Of a stretch of DNA of 64,000 nt, positions 1-10,500 are shown piece after piece (positions within the stretch are counted from its first letter, which is position 1; every line of letters begins with the position of its first letter). The notes under the pieces were generated by a model. It worked only from the letters and a program-made list of their open reading frames with translations. It had not been told where the DNA came from and made no database searches. The translations under genes and the position numbers were made by a program. This DNA comes from Capitulum mitella (taxonomy: Eukaryota > Arthropoda > Thecostraca > Pollicipedomorpha > Pollicipedidae), in the NCBI GenBank assembly GCA_030062745.1, contig CP099839.1:26835324-26899323 (forward strand). The letters are read 5' to 3'.

Positions 1-205
1 TTTCTATGTGGCAGAGAGCAATGCTGCCAGAAGTCACCTGGTGGCTGGAAAAAAATATTGTTTAAATTTATACTGCTCAGATAGTCTTATTTTACTGTTA
101 TATGCGACTTCCAGGCATCTGATGTTGTACAGTTAGTAATTCTACCGGAACAATGCCCTTTTCAGTGCAGAGTTGGTAGTTTACTAATATTGTCTTGCAT
201 TTCAG

Positions 206-323
206 TAATTGGCCTGGACAAGAATGCTTTTAAAGCTTTCAAGTATAAGGTCATCAGCCTGATAAACTCAGGCAAATTTGAAGAATGCCTGAAGCAGCTG
301 GACACCAATGTTAAACTGTCCAG
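206..323 (+). CDS. SRP72: SRP72 exon (first in window)
   Basis: The acceptor is TTTCAG at 200-205. The exon enters with two bases (TA) of a split codon and reads [19 protein letters not shown], a TPR helix pair. It ends CCAG followed by GCAAGT, a consensus GC-AG donor; no GT donor keeps the frame. The last two bases (AG) combine with T at 4936 to give Ser. Confidence 0.9.
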
Positions 324-3300
324 GCAAGTCCTCATTGAGTTGGTGGCTTATTGGTTGTTGGTGTGCAGATGTCATAGAAAATGGCCATGATCTGATGCTT
401 GGCTGATGACCTTGTTCATGATGTAGCATTCCAATTTAGTGTAGTCCTCCTTGCACTGGCTTCCAGGATGGAGCAGCTCAGTACAGGGCCTATTTTAACA
501 TGTTAACTGGGGAGGCAAATGCCCCCCCAGTCGGGCACTTTGCCCCCCCCAGTCAAGATCCTTTGCCCATGCAAGGAAAAAAACAGCCAGGTGTACTAGC
601 GTACCCAGGAAGGTATTCCATCAAGCGCTGCGCTCGCAAAGCAGCATCTTATCAATGAAGGATGTGTTGAATCACTGAGTAATGTGGGAGCACACTTAGA
701 AGCATCACTTTATAATACGTATTGCAGGCGCACCTAATGACCGCTGGCGAGCGTGTTTCGTAATTAGTACGCCGGCACCCGATGCCGCGATTGTCTGGTG
801 GGCGGCCAAGGCGTTTCATTGCATCGTAAGCACGTTAAAAATGATGATAACCAGCTTTGATGTGTTCAAGCGCAAGAAAACTGAAGGGCGAGCTGGTGCG
901 CAGGGCGGTTTCGCTATGGTGAGATAAGGTTTATATGAATGTGGTAACAGTCCAGCAGTGCTGTAGTCATCACCAATCATCCTGATCCGAAAACCCTGCT
1001 AAAATCCCAGTACCTGACTGGTAGAACTTCATTGAACTAGGCTGTTAAACCAGAGTTTTACGCGAGGAAAACAGAAAATTAATCAGTCATATATTAAAAC
1101 CGTCAATCTTGCTGCTCCTAGTGCATGGGTTTGAGCATCCCATGAGCATGCTTTATCTGCTTAACGAACATGGCATGGCCCAGACTGCAGATAATGACGA
1201 ATGCTGGTGATATCTCATTGAGGCGGGCCTAAGGCGAATATTTCAATCTGAGGTGACTTTTTTATTTTGGGGCCGATAACCTGGAAATGGAGAAGTTTGT
1301 TCTGCCTGTGTTAGGACAGCTTTTACACTTCTGCGCAGTGTTGAAAAACATATGGCCAAAATTCGGTGAGAAAATGTATTTTGGGGATAGATTAGATTAA
1401 CAGAAACTATCCCGGACAGGCAACCTACTGTCTCATTTAGGGAAGAATCAAAGCTGCCGCAACATCTCGCAAATATTCCGCCCATCGTTTGCAGACTGTG
1501 ACTTATATATTTGAAGTACCACGCCTTGCCATGCCACGGCAACCCACGGTGCCGGTCTGGCAATTTCCCGCGCGTTCTTAGACGTCAGGATATTTAAGGA
1601 CCACCTGCGTCAATGCAGAAAGTACCTTTTATAACGGAAGTCTGTGCCACTATGGCTGCACCACCACCCACAAAAGCCGAATTTTGGTTGACCGGTGCTC
1701 AGAACTGCCTTCGCGGGGAGAAGTGCTGCAGCAATATTTTCAGTCCCACCGTGTGGATAGGCTTACCCAGAGGTAGGTCAAAACACAGATCGTCCGCGAA
1801 ATGATGAAGGTGTGGAACAAAACCCGTATTCTCACTGCACCGGAGCGGAACGTGATAAAGAAGCTCAACAGGAAGCTTGACCAGTACCAAAGGCAAATTC
1901 TGGAGGTTCAGCCCGGAAATTGACAAGAAGAATGGATTTAGGGACAACCTTAACAATGTTTTTGACCTTGTCCTTGTCGGCACCATTAAGATCATCAAAA
2001 CCAAGAGGATAAAGACATTCTCTAGGCCCAAAGGGATCCAGGTCGCCGAGGCGTCATGGTGGTATTCGATAAGTTCCCTTCTGAGAAGGAGGAGCGAGCT
2101 CTTCAACGACAACAGTAGGCCGAAGCTTTAAAGGGCCCGCCGTTAGATTAAACAGCAGACCGAGCATGAGGCAACTGCCCAGCTGGAATACTCGCCTACC
2201 GACAACACATAATTGACAGATCAGGATGACCCGCAGCCCTTGGCCATGCCTTCGAAGCGGCCCTGCAGGAGAGCCAAGAACATCGCCACTCCTGGTCAGG
2301 CAGCAGCCCTCGATCGGACCAAGCTCAATGATCGCTCTGCAATTCACTTCCTATCGGCGACGGCTTCGGTCCTCGGCCACGACTCCTCTGAACTGGCGAT
2401 CACAGAAGCTCGGGCAGGCGCGCACGTAGATCGCAGAGGAAAGCCATTGCGGACGAAATCTAGCATTCTTTCTCCGCGTCACCCCACCTGGTGGTCCACT
2501 GGGACGGCAAACTGTTACTGACGATGGAAAGGAAAAGGTGGATCGACTCTGTCATTGTAGCCGGTCCAAGAAGTGCCGCCAAGCTCTTCGGTGTTTGGAA
2601 GTTGCAAGTAGAGCCGGAGCAACGCCAGCCGACGTTGTCGCGCTTTGTCTGGAAGACTGGGAGGTTTCGGACAACGTCGTCGGCATGAGCTTCGACACCA
2701 CCTCCAGCAATACTGGACAAGTTGTGGGAGCAAACATGCTTCTTCAGCAGAAGCTTGAGTGACGGCCTTTTCACTTTGCTTGTCGCCATCATATCGTCGA
2801 ACTGGTGGCAGAGGCGGCTTTCTCCACGCGCTTCGGTCCGTCCTCGGGACCGCGATCTCCTTGTTCAAGAGCTTCAAGAAGAGATGGAGACTCATTGATT
2901 GAAACAAGTTTGAACCTATGGTGTATGAAGACCTGGAGCCAGCAGTGGCCGAGACTATGTTGTATGAGCTTTTCTCTTCCAATGATCGTTTCGTCGCCTT
3001 CTGCCGTGAGAAGCTCGCCGAAATCCTGTCTAGCGATGATCATCGTTGGTTCTTTGAGGTCTCGATTATCCCCTTTGGTCAAGAGCCTCCACGGCGAATC
3101 AAGTTCCCCAGCCGGGTGCTCTCCACCGTGCCAGATAGATGGTTCCATCGCACCAGATGGATGGGACGCATAATCTGCGGGATCAAGATCTTCTGGCTTT
3201 GCCATCAGTTCTCCGTGACTCTCAGTGAACTGGGAGCACTCAAGCGCTTCGTCTCTTTCATGGTTGTTTTGTACGTCAGTGCATGGTTCTGTTCTTCATC

Positions 3301-4436
3301 GGCGGTCAGCGCTTCCGTGCACGACCTAGCCGTTCTGCCAAGCCTGATGTGAATGCTGAAATTTCGAAGGGGATCTCCAAGGAGTTTGCCGATCACCTAT
3401 TATCTATTATGACATTATAGTCGACATATGATTTATTATAACAATCACCTATTATGGTGCCCCAGCGAAGAACTGGCTGGTGTGTCGTTCTTCGACGAGG
3501 GCGTGCCGTGTGAGATGAAGACGAGGATGATCGCGGCACTCCAGGAACAGGGATCGGAGAGTCCTCCCAGCGAGCGCAGGTGGATCTCGCAGAAAAGGAG
3601 GTTCTTGTCCCAGGAAGATCATCGTCGACTTCATTACCGCAAAATCGGTGGGAAACCTGAAAGCCTACGGCATCAACATGGACTTCCTTGCCGCCGATCC
3701 CGCTGATTGGGAGACAGCACCTGGCTTCACGAACGCTAAGGAAGTCCTGTGCGGGATCGCGGTAGTTAGCGACTTCGCCGAACGAGCTGTAACTCTTATC
3801 CAAGTATACAACAAGGTACTGACGAAGGATGAAGGGCAAAAGCAGTATCTGCTGCAAGTCGTCGAATAGCATCGTCGCCAGAACCCCGAGACCACTAAGA
3901 GGACTGAAGTATCATTCCCACCTAAGCCACACTGCTGCCGACAGGGCCAGTGACCAATGACCTGAGACAGAATGCGAAGTGTCTTTCGATCCAGTGTGTC
4001 AAAAGGAGTACTATGATGTGCATTTTATGCATATCGTGCGCTTGGTTTAAAAAACTAAAGCACAAAACACGTTTGGGGCATTTCAGACATCCCTGAGCGA
4101 ATCTCCCAGAGATCACAAGTCCAGGGAGAATGAGTTCTTGCTGGGGATAAATGAAATGGTGTCCTTTGAATTTAATGGGCTCGGAATGCACAAAAACCAG
4201 CGCGAATTTCATCAAAATAAAATAAAATCCAGCACAAGCGACATAGTCTTCGTGTGAAAGTGCTTAAGAGTGCTGGACCAAGACCATATTTTGCACACAT
4301 GGTTTCCTCCAAAAGACATATCAGTTAATAACAGAGTGCTGTGGAAGTGTTCATCGTAATTCGCCCTTATATATGTATATATATATATATATATCTATAT
4401 ATATATATATATATATATACCTTCCTTAGGAAAGCA

Positions 4437-4503
<67 letters not shown>

Positions 4504-7500
4504 AGTGGACAAAATTCAATAAGGAGAACACAAATGCCTGGTGGGGTCTCAACCAATGCGTCTCGTTCGCAGAATTGCCCCCGCAGTCATTTTTCCTTAA
4601 AATAGGCCCTGGCTCAGTATGTGCTGAATGTCTCACTTGTGGCTTGCTTCCATGTAGGGATGGATAGTCGCTAGTACCCACATGGGGATATTTGGTCCTT
4701 AGCTCCTGCAGTGTGGGTACTGCAAGTGATGTATGGTATGCTGATTGTTATCATGTTTCACATGAGTGAACTTTTGCTACCTATCAGGCATGGGGTGTGA
4801 CCATCTGCTCTGCTGTCATTGTTCATCCCACATTCATCAAAATGCTGCTGGCAATGTGTTCAGTAGCCATCCCACTGTCACATCATTGGTGCTGCCATAT
4901 CTTGGCACTGCTACTTGCCACATTGTGCCCTGCAGTGGACTGCTCTTTGAGAGGGCCTACTGCCACTACCGGCTGAACCAGAATAAGGAGGCTTTGGCGA
5001 TCATAGACCAGGCTGAAGACTGCACACTCCCAATGAAGGAGCTTAGGGCCCAACTGTACTACAAACTAGAAAGGTGAGTCATGAAGTTCATGTATTGCCA
5101 AAACTGGTCACAATTGTGTGCACGTGAGGATCACAAAACAATTATTTTTAATATTCCAAAGCATTGCCAGTGGATTTTGCCCTAAATTTCCTCTGTTTGC
5201 ATTAGCATAACACTTTTTACTTTGTATCATGACATTTTCAGCAGTTTCTGTTTTTGTGAATCATATTTCTTTGTGTCTGATGTAGATTTCAGGAGGCACA
5301 CCAGGCGTACCGTGATGTCATAAAAAATACCGATGACGATTTCAACGATGAGCGAGAGGCCAACCTGGCAGCAGTGCTGGCTCAGCTGAGGATGTCTGAA
5401 CAGGTTAGCCTGTCTTCTATTTTATTATAAGACTCTTATAAGATTACACTCTGTTATTATAAGATTACACTGTTTGCGGTAGATAAATCACGGGGAAAAT
5501 TTTGCAGACATGTGATCTTTTCTCCTTGTGGCCAGTATGTCTCCGACTTTTATCTTGCAGGAAGACAGTGGCATGTTTGCTCCAGCATCAAGAAAGCAAT
5601 AAAAATGCCTCCCCGCGCCTCACCCCAACTGTCGCTTCAACAATGGAGGACTCGTCTACCTGATTTTTCATTGTCAGATTGGCAGGGATGATGTAAGCCG
5701 CACTGTCGAGGGGGTGGCCTTGTCGCTAACCGTGTTGGTTCGGAGAAAACAGCCAGTGTCATGCCCTGTGTGCAGCGCTGAAGGGACGTTGATTTTGTCT
5801 GCTATGCTCTCGGGGAGATGGTGCCAGTGTGACGCGGTGTGCCTCTGAGAGATGGCGCCAGTGTGACTCCGTAGGTCTCGGGAGACGGCGCCAGTGTGAC
5901 GCCGTATGTCTCTGGGACGGTGTCGATGTGACGCGGTATGTCCTGGGGAGAAGGCGCCAGTGTGACGCCGTATGTCTCTGGGACGGTGTCGATGTGACGC
6001 CGTATGTCCCGGGGAGAAGGCGCCAGTGTGACGCCGTATGTCCCGGGAGACGGCGCCAGTGTGACGCCGTATGTCTCGGGGACGCTGTCGATGTGACGCC
6101 GTATGTCCTGGGGAGAAGGCGCCAGTGTGACGTTGCGTCTCGCACCATAGGGAGACGATGACTCTGCCGAGCTCTCTGACGGCACCTACGAGCTGGTCTA
6201 CAACGGCGCCTGCCGCCACCTGGCGGCCGGCCGTTACCAGAAGGCCGACAAACTGCTGGTCCGGGCCGCCGAAATGTGCCGCCAGACCCTGAAGGAGGAC
6301 GGCGCCGACGACGACGAGATTCACCAGGAGACGGCCATCATACAGTGCGTACTGCTCATTCGGTTACAGTGTGTGCCACACTGTTGCAGGCAGCCGTCAT
6401 ACTGTGCGTACCGTTCACTCGTTTATGACGATGTACCACAGATACTCCACCACAAATGTGAATGCAGATAGCGATCATGCAATGTATGCTGCTCACTCTT
6501 TAAGCGATCATATTGATCGGCTGCAGATGAATATGGTGCAGTGCATGCCGGTCGAGTCTGATGCCTCGCACGTTTGGCTGCATCGCCTTTCGTGTAATCA
6601 CGTATTGGAACAAACGGAGAAGTGGTCCATAGATGTTGCTGGAGATAGCGACCACGTCCTTTCCACCGTCCCTGCTTTTATTTATGAATAGTTTCCACAC
6701 TGTGCATTTATCATGACGTGCGAAGCGTTTTTGTGGCTTGGTGTTCAGCATTACAGTGTGTTGTAGTTACTGTACAAAAACGAATTCATCTGCTGCCTTT
6801 ATGATCCCATGTTCCATCCGCCCTGTTTATTCATCCATGTTACGTCGCTAGCATGCCACTGCGTGAGCCGTCGCCGAACCGAAAGTCGTGTCGGCTGTGC
6901 CGTGTGGTGACGATTGTGGCGCTGCCGCTGCCTGGCGCAGGGTGCAGCGCGCCTTCTGCCTGCAGCAGCTGGGTCGCACGGCCGAGGCGTCCGAGATCTA
7001 CCACGAGACGCTGAAGCACCGGCCCAGCGACATCTCCGTGGTGGCCGTGGCCTCCAACAACATCGTCGTCATCAACGGCGACCAGAACGTGTTCGACTCG
7101 AAGAAGCGGATGCGCGCCGTGGCGGCGGAGGGCGCCGACGCCAAGCTGGCCGCCCACCAGTGCCGCCGCATGGCGATCAACCAGTGTCTGTTCAGCCTGC
7201 TCACCCACCAGGTGAACGGCCAGCAGCTGGGTCTCAGGGTCCCGGTACGCTCCGGCTGAAACTGGGGAATGCATTGCGGGTCGCGTGTGAGTGATGTAAT
7301 TCCGCCATGCTCTTTAATAAGGCTCCATGAGGAATCGCGCCCTGTGTTACTTAAGTGTGTGCTGGAATGGAATGGAAATGGAAGATTTCACGCGGTGTAG
7401 GGGCCGGGGGGTTCACGGCTCGTCGCTGCTTCATGCGACTCTCAGGTTTATGTCGCTGCGCTCGTGTCCTGGATAGGACGCCTGTGCTCACGGCTCTATG

Positions 7501-10500
7501 TCCACAGGCCCGCGGCGTCGCGCGTCTGCGGCGCCGTTTGTCGTGTGCCGGACGGCAGTCCGCCACGTCGCTTGCCGTATGACGGACAGAAGTCTTCTGC
7601 GTCGTCTGCCGTGCGTGGGGAGGGAGGCTGCTGCGGCGTCTGCTGAGTGTTGACGGGAGTCTGTTCCGGCGTCTGCCATGTGGACGGGAGTCCGCAACGT
7701 GTGCCATGTGTCGGGCAGAAGTCTGAGTCGGCGGCTGCCGCGTACCGGCCAGGAATCTGCGTCGTCTGCATTGTGCTGGGCAGGAGACTGCGTCGGCCGC
7801 CGCTGTGTGCCGGGCGGGATTTGGCGGTGTCTGCTGTGTGCCGGGTGGCGTCTGCGGTGTCTGCCGTGTGCCGGGTGGGAGTTTGCGGTGTCTGCCATGT
7901 GCCGAGTCGGAGTCCGCAGCGGCGTCCGCTCTCTGTCGGCAGGGGGAGCAACTGCAGCGGCAGCTGGCCGAGCTGACGGAGCGGTTCCCGGAGGACGCGG
8001 TGACGGCGGCGCTGATCCGGGCCTCGCACGTGGGCCGCCGCAGCCCCGAGGAGGCCACTCGCCTGCTGCAGCAGTTGCCGGCTGGCTCCGAGCGGGAGCA
8101 GCTGCTGCTCAAGCTGGCCCAGGTCCAGCTGCACGTCAACAAGGTGGGTCGCCTTCTTCCGTCGTCGCCATTTGCTCGACATTGTCGTTTCTATTGCTAG
8201 TTCTGGAGTCCTTACGAACACTGTTACGACAGATGACTTGCGTTGTCTGTTTGTCACGGTCCGTTACCTGTAATGGCTGTTATGGCTTGAAATTCGAAAA
8301 TTCTTCAGAAGTCTGTGATGTAGAAGAACATCTGTACTGTGTCGAAAAGCCTGCGCTGGTGCGTTGTGGCTCGGGTTCTCTTCCGATGCTGCGTCGCAGG
8401 CCCGGTATTACTGTATTAACGTAACGTAACGTAGTGTAACGTAACGCCGCTCCGTTATGCTCCGCTCGCTGTCATGCTGCCGCGCCGCCGGCCCCTGCTG
8501 ACGCCCTGCCGCCCCTCAGGGCCAGCTGGCGGAAGCCAGCCGGCTGCTGGGCGAGCTGGGCGCCGTCAGCTGGCAGCCGGGCGTCGTGTCGGCGCGCGTG
8601 GCGCTCTGCGTGCGCGCCGGCGACCAGCAGCGGGCGGCCGCCCTGCTCGCCGAGGCTGTCAAGTGGCACAACAAGACCAAGGTGAGCCCGCCCTGGTCAC
8701 GGCCGCCTTAGACACGCTCTCCTATGGTAATCGTGGACAGACGAGGCTCCTGGGACGGGGGTGACACGTTAGGAGCAGGGAGGACTGGCGCTGTTCTCGG
8801 CGGTACGCGTCGGTGGTGAGTATCGGCACAGCCTATTTGAGCAGTGCGACTGTGAGTAGTGATGTTGGAGAGAGTGGTGTTGGGAAGTGGTATGGTTGCG
8901 TTTGCGTTTTTCAGCTATGTGGTGTTTTGGCGAAGGGCGTCCGCAGGACTTATTTCTTCTGATGTGGCCGCCGTGGAAAATCCCAGAGTAGCGTCTCTTT
9001 GCGTCTGGCCTGTCGATCGTAATGGTCATGAATCCATCCCCGTAGGGGATTACGCTTGTCGCCGCTCACTAACATAAGTTCGCCGAGTGTATCACGAGCC
9101 GTTGCTGCCCCGTGTTCGGTCGTTTGTGCTCTGTGCTCTGTGCTCTGTGCTCTGACCGCCGCCGTCTCTCGCATGCCGTGTCCGGTCGTTTGTACTCTGA
9201 GCGCCTGTGCTCTGACGGCCTCCGTCTGCCGCAGTCGGAGGCGGGAGACGTCAGTCAGCTGTTGCGGCAGGCGGCCGACTTCAGTCTGCGCTGCGGCGAC
9301 CCGCGCACGGCCGCCGCCAGTCTGGAGGAGCTGCGCAAGCTGCAGCCGGGCGACGTGCGCACCGTGGCCCAACTGGTCACCGCCTACAGTCAGGTGTGCT
9401 GTCTGTTCTGAGGCCCAGCTGGTCACCGCCTACAGTCAGGGAAGCTGTCTGTGCTGACGTCCGGCCGGTCACCACCTACAGTCAGACGACCTGATGCAGG
9501 CCTTGACGGTACTAAGGTGCATCCGGTCACCGCCTACAGTCAGGGAAGCTGTCTGTGCTGACGTCCGGCTGGTCACCACCTACAGTCAGACGACCTGATG
9601 CAGGCCTTGACTGTACTAAGGTGCATCCGGTCACCGCCTACAGTCAGGGGAGCTGTCTGTGCTGACGTCCGGCCGGTCACCGCCTACAGTCAGATGACCT
9701 GATGCAGGCCTTGACTGTACTAAGGTCCAGCCGGTCGCCACCTACAGCCAGGTGGCCTGCTGTTGACTCCCGGGCGCCGAGTGCCTGCCAGTGTCTCCGC
9801 CCTGTGCTGGCTGTCTGGATTTTCGTTGGACGCGCTCTAACCTGGCGACCTGCGCTGGCCCGGTGACCTAACCCTTCTGGCAACCCACCGTAGCCCTGCG
9901 ACCTACCCTGACGCGCCGCCCGTCTGCCGCCAGTTTGACCCGGCCCGGGCGGAGCGGGTGTCGGCCGAGCTGCCGCCGCCGCAGCCGGGCGCCACGCTGG
10001 ACGTGGACGCGCTCGAGCTAACCTCGTGGTCGGCCGGCGGCCGGCCGCGGCGCCGCGACGGCCTGCCCAGTCCCGGCTCGCCTAGGTCAGTGGTCGCCGC
10101 CGTACGGACTGTGCCGTCCAGACTGGAGGCTGCCAGACTCATCCGAGTCACTGCTATGCTGAGTTAATAGTTTGTAGTGGAGACCGGCTGGTAGTTACGC
10201 CTTTCGGAACAATTTTTCTGAGGGTTGTACCGCGTCCTGTGGCGGTACTTTCCAGACCTGAGCTTGCAGCCCGATGAAATGCAGGTTGACCTCGTTTTCT
10301 GTCCGATTTTTAGTAGACCGGGATAAGTGTTTCGTCACCTCGGCACCGTTCGTCTTTGTCGGGACACACCCTTTCCGAGATGACGCAATGGCGCACCCAG
10401 ATCACTGGAGAGTCCGACACAAAACGGGAATAACTTGCATTCCGTCGGAGCTCAGGCACATGTCGGCTACTGACGTTAAAGCCACAGTGGTTTTCACGCG

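Noticed and set aside
4341..4681. Frames rich in Tyr-Ile repeats
   Set aside because: Translation of the TA microsatellite.
5674..6324. 216-codon and other minus frames with [17 protein letters not shown] repeats
   Set aside because: Translation of the stop-free minisatellite next to an SRP72 exon on the other strand.
7351..8257. Minus-strand frames of 136-263 codons
   Set aside because: Antisense to SRP72 exon 7943-8143 and the adjoining minisatellite; repetitive RHTAD-type text with no domains.
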